From Streptomyces sp. col6 (lineage in GTDB: Bacteria; Actinomycetota; Actinomycetes; Streptomycetales; Streptomycetaceae): a stretch of 64,000 bases of DNA. Positions 44,052 to 52,244 of the stretch are shown here, in pieces. The stretch covers positions 592,021-656,020 of the forward strand of contig NZ_RDBL01000013.1 of the NCBI RefSeq assembly GCF_008042035.1, in the 5' to 3' direction. The position numbers and the translations under genes were made by a program. Each line of letters begins with the position of its first letter. The first letter of the stretch is position 1. Below the pieces are notes generated by a model. It was given only the letters and a program-made list of their open reading frames with translations. It made no database searches and was not told the DNA's origin.

Positions 44052-44963
44052 CTATACCTCCAGGAGCCGGAGGGCATCGGTGAGATGGCGGCGCACGACC
44101 TTGATGTACGCGGGGTCGGTGGCCGGGTCGTTGATCCATCGGATGGCTTGCTCCATGAACCACTCCACTGCCCACATCCGGTGCCAGCCCAGCGCCCACT
44201 GCTCGGCGGCGAGACCGCCCCGCACGGCGAGGGCGTCGGGGGTGCCGCCCTCGGCGACGTACTGCTCGAGGAAGACCCGAAGCCGGTACGGTTCCGGCTC
44301 GTCGAGGGTGCCGTGCCAACTGGCGAGGTCGAGCAGGCCGGGGCCCGTGAAGGCACGGGCGAAGTCCAGTAGGCGCCAGCCGCGTTGGCCGATGTGCAGG
44401 CTGGTGGGGTGGAACTCGGAGTGCACCCAGCCGAACGGCGCCATCGTCGTTCCGGCCGAGCGTGCTTCGGCGGCCTGGGCGAGCCGGTCGAGTGCGGTCT
44501 CGATGTCGTCGGCATCCTGCCATCGCTCGGCCTTGCGAAGCTGATCGAGGTGATCCAGTGCCCGGCCGGGCAAGGAGCGCAGGGCTTCTCCGTCGAGGAC
44601 GGGCAGGGCAGCGGCAGTGCGGGTGTGGTGCAGGACCACCGCTGCGGCAGCACCGTCGAGGTCATCGGCATCCCGGATAGGGGCGCCGAGATCCTCCAGC
44701 AGCATTCCGAGCCAGCCGTCAAGCACCGCAGAGGCCCGCACCTTGGGGACCGGGACGCCGAGGGTGTCAGCCAGGCGGAGGGCCTGATCTTCGCTGTCGA
44801 AGGGCTTCTTGGCGTACTTGAAGATGGCGGTGGCGCCGTCGGGGAACGTCAGGCGTTCGACGCCGGACATGGACCAGACGCGTACCTCCGCGCGCTTCGC
44901 GGCGGGCTGCCCGGCGGCGGTCAGTACGTTGTCCAAGAGTTCGGCGTTGAGGGCCGCATCCAT
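44052..44963 (-). CDS. Aminoglycoside phosphotransferase-like protein with altered catalytic loop
   Basis: 303 residues of the APH/choline kinase fold. The nucleotide lobe has AIFKYAKKPF (Lys) and MLLEDLGAP. The catalytic loop reads VHSEFHPTSLHIG instead of the usual HGDxHxxN pattern: Glu replaces the catalytic Asp and Ser the Asn. The metal-binding Asp of LLDFARAF is kept. This may be an unusual kinase or a non-phosphotransfer relative, so it should not be taken as an antibiotic-resistance gene. AGGAG precedes the ATG. Confidence 0.75.
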   Translation of the reverse strand: MDAALNAELLDNVLTAAGQPAAKRAEVRVWSMSGVERLTFPDGATAIFKYAKKPFDSEDQALRLADTLGVPVPKVRASAVLDGWLGMLLEDLGAPIRDADDLDGAAAAVVLHHTRTAAALPVLDGEALRSLPGRALDHLDQLRKAERWQDADDIETALDRLAQAAEARSAGTTMAPFGWVHSEFHPTSLHIGQRGWRLLDFARAFTGPGLLDLASWHGTLDEPEPYRLRVFLEQYVAEGGTPDALAVRGGLAAEQWALGWHRMWAVEWFMEQAIRWINDPATDPAYIKVVRRHLTDALRLLEV

Positions 44964-45038
44964 GGGGGACTCCTGTGGTTGAGGGCGTCCGGGGCGGGCG
45001 AAGGTGCCGGCCCGCCCCGGAGCCAGGTCCGGTACGCG

Positions 45039-45797
45039 CTATGCGGCGCTGGTCACGCGGTGGGCGTAGACCTGGTCGATCCATTCGGCCTTGAACTGGG
45101 CAAGGTCGTCACGGAAGTTGGCCATCGAGGCACCGTAGGGCGCGATGACGCCGCCGGACTGGTCCGGCACGGACTGGCAACCGTGCACGAGCCGCCCGCC
45201 GAGTGCGGCGTGGGCCTTGATGGACTCGATGCGGCGGTGCTCGTTGAACCAGCCGCCGTGGTAGACCTCGTCGAGCATGCCGCCGGTCTCGTCGTCCAGG
45301 TCGAAGACGACGGAGGTGGCGGCAGGGAAGAACCAGCACGGGCCGACGTTCGAGATGTGCCCGTCCAGCTCGACCTTGTTCAACGCCATCAGGGTGGCCG
45401 CCTCGCGGAGCATCCGCAGGTGTGCCGGGGTGATCTGCGGAAGGCCGAGGCCGGCGAGGTGCTCCTCGCGGAACAGGTACGCGTACACCTCGTACGCGGT
45501 GGCCATTACCTGAGCCGCGTCCGACGTGGAGGAGGCGTTGGACCTCACGAAGTCGAGGGCGAGCTGCTCGACCGCGCTCTGTGTGGTCTCGTCGACGTCC
45601 AGGAGCTGGGACTTGACCAGCTCCCAGTCGGCGACGAGCCAGGTGTTGGACTCGAAGCGGAAGAAATACTCGGCCGGATCGATGCTGATGCGTCGGCCTT
45701 CGACCTGGATGCCGGGAAGGCGGCTCCAGCGCTCGTCGAATGCGTCGGGCAGTTCGACCGTGATGGTCGTGGCGGGTGCTGTGTCGATGATGGTCAC
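45039..45797 (-). CDS. Hypothetical protein, first gene of the cargo cassette
   Basis: 252 residues, soluble and acidic. Visible features are ISIDPAEYFFRFESNTWLVA, then a helical region with AAQVMATAYEVYAYLFREEH and a mixed C-terminus with GGWFNEHRRIESI. I recognise no family. GTG at 45797 is chosen because CGGAGA lies five bases upstream. An ATG at 45833 is possible. It begins the unit that continues into the phosphotransferase-like, methyltransferase and HAD genes. Confidence 0.65.
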   Translation of the reverse strand: MTIIDTAPATTITVELPDAFDERWSRLPGIQVEGRRISIDPAEYFFRFESNTWLVADWELVKSQLLDVDETTQSAVEQLALDFVRSNASSTSDAAQVMATAYEVYAYLFREEHLAGLGLPQITPAHLRMLREAATLMALNKVELDGHISNVGPCWFFPAATSVVFDLDDETGGMLDEVYHGGWFNEHRRIESIKAHAALGGRLVHGCQSVPDQSGGVIAPYGASMANFRDDLAQFKAEWIDQVYAHRVTSAA

Positions 45798-46025
45798 CGG
45801 GGTCTCCGTCTCTGATCGGCCGGGTTCGGGCATAGGAGTGCCCGACCCGGAGCGGGCGTACGGAACTTGGGGCCGCCCGGCCAAGTGGGGAGCCTGGATT
45901 CACGGTTGGACCTGGAACCGTTCCGGGCGGCTGATGATTAGTGAACCGCCCGTCACGCTCAGTGGGTACGGTGAAGGGCAGGCCAAGCGGTATACGCGGT
46001 TTACAGCCCCGGAGTGGAGGCGAGC

Positions 46026-47384
46026 GTGGCAGCGCCGAGAGAGCCCAACTCCCGCCTGCGCGAGATCATCGAGGCCGTCGGCTGTACCTTCGAGGCCCTC
46101 GCCAAGGACGTCCGCCGTGTGGCTGCGGAGAACGGCGAGATGCTGCAGACCAACAAGTCAGCCATCTCGCACTGGGTAAGCGGTGCCCGCCAGCCCACCG
46201 GCAGGACCGGCCAGTACCTCGCCGAAGCCCTCTCCCGCCGCGCCCACAGGAACATCACTCAGGTCGAGCTCGGCCTGACTGAACTGGAATCCGCGGCCGA
46301 CGAACCGAACCCGGATCCGGTCCTTGCCGCAACAGACCTCGGCCGCGCCGACGTAGAACGCCGCCGCTTCCTCGCCATCGCCGCCTTCACCACCGCCGGC
46401 GTCGCCATGCCCCTCGTGTACGACCACGAGGCCGCCGCCCGCATGCTCCGCGCCCGCACCGGCACGGCCTTGGTGGGAGCGGAGGACGTGGACGTCGTAC
46501 GCCAGATCACTGCCGCCTTCAGCGCCGCCGACGAACGCCTGGGCGGAGGCCACGGGCTGACCACTGTGACCGCCTACCTTGCCGACACAGCCGCCCCCAT
46601 GCTCCGCGCCCGCTTTCCGGCTGACGCCTTACGCAGAGCCGCCTTCGGCGCGGTCGCCGAACTCGCCTACCTGGCAGGCTGGAAGCACCACGACCTCGGC
46701 CAGGAAGGCGCCGCCCAGCGCTACTACCAAGTTGGCTACCAACTCGCCTGTGAGGCAGACCCCCACGGCCACGCCGCCTGGATGATGCGGGCCCTCGCCC
46801 ACCAGGCCCTCAGCCTCAAGCAGCCCCACCACTGCATCGACCTCGCCGAAGCCGCGCTCGCAGGTGGCCTCGGCCACATCGACGGCCAGACCGAAGCCCT
46901 CCTTCACATCACCCACGCCCGCGCCTACGCAGCCACGGGAGAGCGGCCACACGCCGCCCGCGCCTTGCTCGCCGCGGAAGATGCTCTGCTCCGCGAGGAC
47001 GGCCCGCAGCCCAGCTACTCCCGCGTCAGCGGCCCGGCCGCCGGCACCGTAGCCAGCCATACCGCCCGCACCCTGACCGACCTCGCCGACCACGTCGGGA
47101 CAGAGCAGCAGCACCGCGACGCGCTCACCCGCTGGGACCCGGAGAAGTACAAGCGTGTCCATGCCCTCACGTACGCCGACCTTGGTGACAGCCTGGCCGC
47201 ACAGACCCGCGCCGATGAGGCCGTCGCCGCCTGGAGCCAGGCCGTGACGTTGATGGAGGGCATGACCTCGGACCGCACCCGCAAGGCGATCACGTCGCTC
47301 CGGTCCACCCTCGTGATCTATCAACGACGCAAGGTGCCCGGAGCCTCCGAACTGGCCCGCCGTGCGCGGGAGGCACTCGCCTAA
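46026..47384 (+). CDS. HTH regulator with TPR-like domain and a TTA codon
   Basis: 452 residues. The N-terminal HTH-like region (LREIIEAVGCTFEALAKDVR, KSAISHWVSGARQPTGRT) is followed by helical repeats (AFGAVAELAYLAGWKHHDLG and similar), the layout of Streptomyces NsdA-like regulators. GGAGG at 46016-46020 supports the GTG at 46026. Leu202 is encoded by TTA (46629-46631), followed by CGC and the rare AGA codon, which would make translation depend on the bldA tRNA. It is divergent from the four-gene cassette and is its likely regulator, with the Nudix gene following one base after the stop. Confidence 0.8.
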   Translation: MAAPREPNSRLREIIEAVGCTFEALAKDVRRVAAENGEMLQTNKSAISHWVSGARQPTGRTGQYLAEALSRRAHRNITQVELGLTELESAADEPNPDPVLAATDLGRADVERRRFLAIAAFTTAGVAMPLVYDHEAAARMLRARTGTALVGAEDVDVVRQITAAFSAADERLGGGHGLTTVTAYLADTAAPMLRARFPADALRRAAFGAVAELAYLAGWKHHDLGQEGAAQRYYQVGYQLACEADPHGHAAWMMRALAHQALSLKQPHHCIDLAEAALAGGLGHIDGQTEALLHITHARAYAATGERPHAARALLAAEDALLREDGPQPSYSRVSGPAAGTVASHTARTLTDLADHVGTEQQHRDALTRWDPEKYKRVHALTYADLGDSLAAQTRADEAVAAWSQAVTLMEGMTSDRTRKAITSLRSTLVIYQRRKVPGASELARRAREALA

Positions 47385-47385
47385 C

Positions 47386-47919
47386 ATGCCCGACAACCCG
47401 GCCGATGAGAGGACCATTGTGATTCAGCAGCAGACCGAGGACCAGCCCAAAGCTCTCAAGCCCGCCCTCGAATCCATGACCCTGCTGGTCGCCGCCGTCA
47501 TCGTCCATGACAAGGCGACCAATCGCGTCCTGCTCCTTCAACGAAGTGAGAATGCCAAGTTCGCCCAGGGCATGTGGGACCTGCCGGTGGGCAAGAGCGA
47601 ACCTGGCGAACCCATCACCGCGACCGCGGTCCGCGAGCTGTATGAGGAGACTGGCCTGACGGTGAAGCCGGAGGCCCTGAATGTCGCTCACATCATCCAC
47701 GGCGCCTGGGGAGTCGAGGCACCCAACGGATTCCTGACTGTCGTCTTCGCAGCCCACAAATGGACTGGCGAACCCGCCAACTGCGAACCGCGCAAGCACT
47801 CCCAAGTCTGTTGGGTCGACGTCGAGGCCATTCCCGAGGAGTTCGTTGATACCACGGCCAGCGCTCTTGCCTGCTACCTCGCTGGTGGCCCGCAGGTTTC
47901 ACTGGATAGCTGGTCATGA
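47386..47919 (+). CDS. Nudix hydrolase
   Basis: 177 residues. The Nudix box is complete: GKSEPGEPITATAVREL continuing to YEETGL, matching Gx5Ex7REUxEExGU. GGGAGG precedes the ATG. It is co-translated with the HTH/TPR regulator. In pSAM2 the immunity factor Pif is a Nudix protein that blocks transfer between carriers, so an exclusion role in this element is possible, but a metabolic role with the adjacent cassette is equally open. Confidence 0.85.
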   Translation: MPDNPADERTIVIQQQTEDQPKALKPALESMTLLVAAVIVHDKATNRVLLLQRSENAKFAQGMWDLPVGKSEPGEPITATAVRELYEETGLTVKPEALNVAHIIHGAWGVEAPNGFLTVVFAAHKWTGEPANCEPRKHSQVCWVDVEAIPEEFVDTTASALACYLAGGPQVSLDSWS

Positions 47920-47946
47920 TGGTTCCGACGTTGGCTTCTCAATCCG

Positions 47947-49662
47947 TCATGAGACTGGCGGTTCTGCGTTGTTCACTGCGACGATCAGGTAGGTATCGAC
48001 GCGAACCCAGAAGGCAGCTCCGTTGCGCTGCAGGCCGCCTTCGAATTGCATTCCGCGCACGCGCTCCCACACCGCCGGAGTGTCTTCGACAGCGACACGC
48101 AGTTGGGCAACTGGGGTGTCCGTTGCTTTTTCCCGGACTTGCAGTTGCCTTAGGACTAGATTCTCGTACGAGACCCAGTCGTTGCCGTAGCGGGTTGATG
48201 ATAGTCCCATCGAGGTGAGGGCTTCCTTCACACGGCTGATGTCGGCTACTGGCAAGTACACCCCCTGAAGGCGCGCGCTGACATCTGGTGGTGCGGGGTG
48301 GACGTCATCCGAAGGCTTCGTCTTCGCCCTGTGAACTCCGCGGATTAGAAAGACATTCTGGCCATCTGAGGTGAGGAGTTGTGTGCGCCGTGCGCCCCAC
48401 TCACCAGACCTCAGGTCTTCCCGGGCGACTACGCGTGCTTCGCGCCGATCTGGTAGCAGAAGGCTGCCACCGCTCTCGACGGTGTTGAGCGCCTCTTGGA
48501 AGCTAGACCGTGCCCTAGCGGCTTCGTCCGGGGAAGGAAGCGGTACCACTGTGGAAACTGGGCACAGCAGCTTCTCGGCCAGCGTGGCGAGCAGCTGACC
48601 GTCCTGGACTGTTCGGCCGTATGAACCGAGCCACTCCTGCCCCAGCCCAGCACCGAGCAAGCTGGCGGTCATGGATGCCAATGTGTCCGTGTCCGCCCCC
48701 TCTTGGCGTGCGGGAACGCTGATGCCGCGTTCGGGGCTGGCAGCGGAACGGGCTGCAAGGTAGATGGCTGCCACCGCGCACAGTGTTCCTGATCCACGAG
48801 TCTTGACCCGTGTCAGCCCCTGCGATTCAAGGTAGCTGGAGGGAGCGCTGAGCGCCCCGCTTTCCAAGGTAGTCCTGGCGCTGTTGAGGAGGTCCTCCAC
48901 CTCCAACACCGTATCGTCCCAGACGCGTTCGTAGCTGGGCGCAAATGCCTTAGACGCGGCGTCGAGCCATGACTGGTCCAAGCCTTGCCAAACGGGCTCC
49001 CGCCAGTCCTTCAAGCCGTCCAGGGTTGCCTCGATCAGCCATCCGTAGGCCAATGGCGCAGGCTGTCGCATGCTGACCCAAAGGGCATATGCATGCACCA
49101 AAGCGCCCAGAATGGCTCTGGGGTGCCCGTGGGTAGTTACCGCGTCGCTAGTGACGTCAGTAGCCAACGCGCCGAACGAACCTTCATGGTGCGCAATGAC
49201 GTGAGGGGCGATGCGCATGGCGGCACCGTTGGCGCCAGTGCTGAAGTACTTGGCGCGATCATCGGCTCTCTTCCCCCATGCCGTTCCGTGCTTCTCCCAA
49301 GCTCGACAGGCCCGCTTGACGCTGGCGCCGGCTCCGCGCTCGTAATCTAGGAGGGCAGGCCATTCCACGCGCTGTAGCCAGTGGAGCCAGTCGTCCCCTG
49401 AGGTGAGGCGGGCGCGGGCCACTGCGATCAGCATCTGGGTGTCATCGCTGTACTCGCCTGAACCGATCTCTTCGGAGATCGGACGGAAGCGGCTGCCTGC
49501 CATCCGGGGCCAAGGGAAGAATCGTCCAGATACTTGACTGAGGGGCGGGAGTGAGCCTGTTCGGTCGCGTCGTTCATAGGGCCAGCCCATGGCGTCCCCG
49601 ACGGCTGCTCCAACCAGCATGCCGCAGGCCCTGTCGGTCCATGGATGCAGCTCAGCGTTCAC
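47947..49662 (-). CDS. ADP-ribosylglycohydrolase (ARH/DraG family) with extra C-terminal domain
   Basis: 571 residues. The ARH domain (about 1-370) has the start GMLVGAAVGDAMGWPYE, metal ligands Asp73-Asp74-Thr75 in YSDDTQM, the region GANGAAMRIAPH, THGHPRA, and the second metal motif GADTDT (Asp324, Asp326). All catalytic parts are present. Residues about 390-571 form a further domain that I do not recognise, ending YLIVAVNNAEPPVS. It lies four bases after the DarT-like gene on the same strand. By position it is the candidate antitoxin, removing ADP-ribose placed by the upstream enzyme. That role is inferred. Confidence 0.85.
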   Translation of the reverse strand: MNAELHPWTDRACGMLVGAAVGDAMGWPYERRDRTGSLPPLSQVSGRFFPWPRMAGSRFRPISEEIGSGEYSDDTQMLIAVARARLTSGDDWLHWLQRVEWPALLDYERGAGASVKRACRAWEKHGTAWGKRADDRAKYFSTGANGAAMRIAPHVIAHHEGSFGALATDVTSDAVTTHGHPRAILGALVHAYALWVSMRQPAPLAYGWLIEATLDGLKDWREPVWQGLDQSWLDAASKAFAPSYERVWDDTVLEVEDLLNSARTTLESGALSAPSSYLESQGLTRVKTRGSGTLCAVAAIYLAARSAASPERGISVPARQEGADTDTLASMTASLLGAGLGQEWLGSYGRTVQDGQLLATLAEKLLCPVSTVVPLPSPDEAARARSSFQEALNTVESGGSLLLPDRREARVVAREDLRSGEWGARRTQLLTSDGQNVFLIRGVHRAKTKPSDDVHPAPPDVSARLQGVYLPVADISRVKEALTSMGLSSTRYGNDWVSYENLVLRQLQVREKATDTPVAQLRVAVEDTPAVWERVRGMQFEGGLQRNGAAFWVRVDTYLIVAVNNAEPPVS

Positions 49663-49666
49663 GTGC

Positions 49667-50368
49667 TCACTCTGCCAGAGTCGTTCGTGGTATGTAGGGG
49701 GTCTCTCGCGGGCGCCTGCCTGCGCGCACAGAGTTACTCAAGTCGTACTTGTTGAAGATTACGGGTGCAACGACCAAGGGTGGCAGCACGGCTGCCATGC
49801 CGAGATGCACAGCGAGTCTGTAGTACTCCAGTTCGGCCTGGCCTTCGTCCCGAACGATTACGGATTGCACGGCGGTTAGAGGGATCGGCCCAGGATGCTG
49901 TATCTCGGCCTGGTCGTCGGTAGGCCACCAGTCTGGATGCCTGCCCTCGCGGTGCCGAGTGGTGTTGCCTGTAACGGATGGTGCAAACATGGCCTTGAAG
50001 CCGTCAAGTCCTTGTCGAGCTCCGGCGCTTCTGTCTCGTGCGGAGTTGTAGGGGCAGAACTTAGCGCCAGGGGTGGCAAGGAGTTCGACGGTCAATGTCA
50101 AAATGACCCATTCCCGGAAATTAGGGTCTCGGTCTGAGGCTTGAGACAGGTACCACGTGTTCGGGTACTCGACGCTCAGGAAGCTGTGCCCCAAGGCGCC
50201 GTCCATGCGTTTAGCGTCAGCAGGGCGGTATGCATCCTCGTTGGCCTTGAGATCGGCGACTGGAAGTAGCTCGCGGCTGGCCAGGATATGCGCCAAATTG
50301 GCCGACTTGGTGAAGTGGCACAACCGGGTGATGCCCTGAGTTTGCGCCTGATCGACGATCGCGTTCAT
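49667..50368 (-). CDS. darT: DarT-like DNA ADP-ribosyltransferase (DUF4433)
   Basis: 233 residues. The NAD-binding start RLCHFTKSANLAHILASREL, the conserved Arg54 region KRMDGALGHSFLSVEYPN, and the catalytic Glu155 in DDQAEIQHPG match the DarT family (known DarT proteins use Glu at about 152-160). DarT marks thymidine or guanine in single-stranded DNA with ADP-ribose and is toxic. The start overlaps the helicase stop by four bases (ATGA). No macrodomain DarG partner is seen. The adjacent ARH-family hydrolase occupies that place. Likely a toxin or anti-phage effector. Confidence 0.85.
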   Translation of the reverse strand: MNAIVDQAQTQGITRLCHFTKSANLAHILASRELLPVADLKANEDAYRPADAKRMDGALGHSFLSVEYPNTWYLSQASDRDPNFREWVILTLTVELLATPGAKFCPYNSARDRSAGARQGLDGFKAMFAPSVTGNTTRHREGRHPDWWPTDDQAEIQHPGPIPLTAVQSVIVRDEGQAELEYYRLAVHLGMAAVLPPLVVAPVIFNKYDLSNSVRAGRRPRETPYIPRTTLAE

Positions 50369-51765
50369 GAGGTGACCCGAAGGTAGAGGTCCGACATTTC
50401 GCTCGGCAGTAGATCGGTGAGCTTGCTTGAATGCAGAAGGATCAGCTCCGACCGGGCTCGTGTGATGGCCACATACAGCTGGCGCGCCTCACGCGCTCGC
50501 GCTTCGTCGAGGCCGTGGGCCTCGACCTCGGCAGGCTTGGGTAGTTCATCGGCGTCGCATAGAGGGAGGATCACCGAGTCGAACTCAAGACCCTTGGCTG
50601 AAGAGTAGGTTCCGTAGAAGATTCCGGGTTCGTCTGTCCACCTGGCCAGTTCGCGATGAAGGCGGTGAATTGGTACCCGAGTGCCAGCAAGGAGCGATCT
50701 GATTCCCTCTTCATGATCGCGAGTCCGCGTGAGGATGGCTACTTGGCGATCGACCCCCAACGCGATCGCGTTGGCGGCAGCGTGTCTTAGCTGCTCGTCC
50801 TTGTCGGCGACCTCAAGGATGGTGGGCTTCGGCCCATCGGCTGCAGGGCGAGTGGGTTGGACCAGGTCCACGTCGTCACGGAAGTGAGGCATCTCAGAGG
50901 CAGCCTGGGCCAGTTGGGCTATCTGTCGGCTGTTGCGGTAATTGTGGGCAAATTCCACTACGCTGGTCACCCGAAGCCCCAGTGACCTCCACGACATGCG
51001 GCTCCCGTAGATCTGCTGTGCGTAGTCCCCGAAGAACGTGAGTGAACCATCGTCGGGTATGGCTGCTGCCAGGCTTCGGATCATCTCAGGGGTGAAGTCT
51101 TGGCCCTCGTCGACGACTACATGTCGGTAATGTCGATCGGATAGGTCGTCCTGGAGAGACGCCAATGCAGTGGATGCGACGTCGTCCCAGTCGTGTTCAT
51201 AGCCCGATTCGCGGCGTAGCTGTACGTACCGTTGATAGACGTCGAAGACCACCTCGCGGTCGGCGGGCAGGAGGGGCCTGCCTCGGCCCACGCGTCGGGT
51301 GCGGCCGTCTATGTAGATCGCCTGGTCGGTGATGCCGTGACCCACCATCCAGTGGAGCTCATCCAGATAGAAGTCCAGCGGGCGCTGGGTTATTGCTCGA
51401 GTTGGGTAGCGATTCTGCACTTCCGCCAATGCTTGCTCGACAAGTCGTCCCTTGAACTTGCAGATGCGTACGTGAGAGGCCGTGTGGTGGCTTATGTAGC
51501 CGAGTGCGAACCGGTGGTAGTTCTCGATCTGCAAGTTAGGTGGTGCAGTGCCCATCCCCTTGAGGTAGGTGACGAGCGCTTTGTTGAAGGTCACCAGTAG
51601 CGTGCGCCCTCCTATGCCCGGCGCAGTCGCCAGATAGTGGGCGCGATGGACGGCCATTGTGGTCTTGCCGCTGCCTGCTGTACCAAGAACGGCGCAGTGG
51701 CCGCGCCCGTTCAGGAAGACAACATCGCGTTGTTGACCCTTCGGGTCCGGTAACGAAAGCCCCAT
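50365..51765 (-). CDS. UvrD-like superfamily 1 helicase
   Basis: 466 residues, compact for the family. Motif I is GTAGSGKTT (28-36), then LLVTFNKAL (Ia), the Walker B motif VVVDEGQD, GDYAQQIYG (III), NYRNSRQIAQLA (IV), TYSSAKGLEFDSV (V) and YVAITRARSELILL (VI). No nuclease domain is visible. It starts the helicase-DarT-ARH operon, with four-base overlap to DarT. It could unwind or sense damaged DNA. No clear ribosome site precedes the ATG, so it may be leaderless. A perfect palindrome lies one base upstream. Confidence 0.85.
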   Translation of the reverse strand: MGLSLPDPKGQQRDVVFLNGRGHCAVLGTAGSGKTTMAVHRAHYLATAPGIGGRTLLVTFNKALVTYLKGMGTAPPNLQIENYHRFALGYISHHTASHVRICKFKGRLVEQALAEVQNRYPTRAITQRPLDFYLDELHWMVGHGITDQAIYIDGRTRRVGRGRPLLPADREVVFDVYQRYVQLRRESGYEHDWDDVASTALASLQDDLSDRHYRHVVVDEGQDFTPEMIRSLAAAIPDDGSLTFFGDYAQQIYGSRMSWRSLGLRVTSVVEFAHNYRNSRQIAQLAQAASEMPHFRDDVDLVQPTRPAADGPKPTILEVADKDEQLRHAAANAIALGVDRQVAILTRTRDHEEGIRSLLAGTRVPIHRLHRELARWTDEPGIFYGTYSSAKGLEFDSVILPLCDADELPKPAEVEAHGLDEARAREARQLYVAITRARSELILLHSSKLTDLLPSEMSDLYLRVTS

Positions 51766-51766
51766 C

Positions 51767-51781
51767 GCGTCAGTATGACGC
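51767..51781. promoter_or_regulatory. Palindrome at the helicase-DarT-ARH operon start
   Basis: GCGTCA-GTA-TGACGC ends one base from the ATG. With no ribosome site there, it may be an operator overlapping a leaderless promoter. Confidence 0.45.
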
Positions 51782-52053
51782 TTCCGCGTTCGTCTAGGTA
51801 TAGGGAGTTGAGGAATCTTGAAGAGAACCCTGCCTGAGCGCCCTCGATCGAGTTGAGGCGACGTGCGAACCGCATATGTCCTGATGTGTGAGCGGACGGG
51901 AAGGCAGGCGTTGGATCAAGAATCGCGGACGTGGGCATCGCTGTGCTCCTGGCCAGCCGGGACGGGACCCCATGCGCAACTGCGGCGACAGCTGTTACGA
52001 CCCTGTATGCCGCCGTAATGCGTAGTTCTCGGACGAGGCTGTGCCATAAGGCG

Positions 52054-52091
52054 AGTGAGGCCGCCCCCCGAAGCGGGGTGGCGGCCTCACT
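52054..52091. terminator. Strong hairpin separating glnA from the element operon
   Basis: The arms AGTGAGGCCGCC and GGCGGCCTCACT, with an inner CCCCG/CGGGG stem, pair almost perfectly. Any glnA transcript running leftward into the helicase/DarT/ARH operon must pass it. Confidence 0.78.
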
Positions 52092-52123
52092 GCTGCTGAC
52101 GCTACGTCAGAGGATCGGTCCGG

Positions 52124-52143
52124 CGGTGCACACGCGGTGCACA
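52124..52143. repeat. Candidate integrase arm sites, right end
   Basis: CGGTGCACA occurs at 52124 and 52135, again 11 bases apart, about 110 bases inside the right core. Confidence 0.5.
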
Positions 52144-52244
52144 AGGGCGCGGAAATCAAGCGGTAACAACGAGCACTGCTGAGCAGTGTTTTCGCAGGTC
52201 AACGCATGTTTCCAGGAGCCCTCCCAGGTCACCCGGACCTGATC

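Larger units (their letters stand above)
51782..52244. other. Right-end non-coding region of the element
   Basis: About 460 bases between the helicase operon and the glnA stop. It holds a strong terminator (52054-52091) and the right arm sites (52124-52143). No supported gene is present. Confidence 0.6.

Noticed and set aside
44052..44963. Aminoglycoside resistance gene
   Set aside because: The catalytic loop lacks the Asp and Asn needed for typical APH activity, and the context is not a resistance cassette.
51931..52182. Small plus-strand open frame near the right end
   Set aside because: It has no ribosome site or recognisable sequence and runs through the terminator hairpin and arm repeats.
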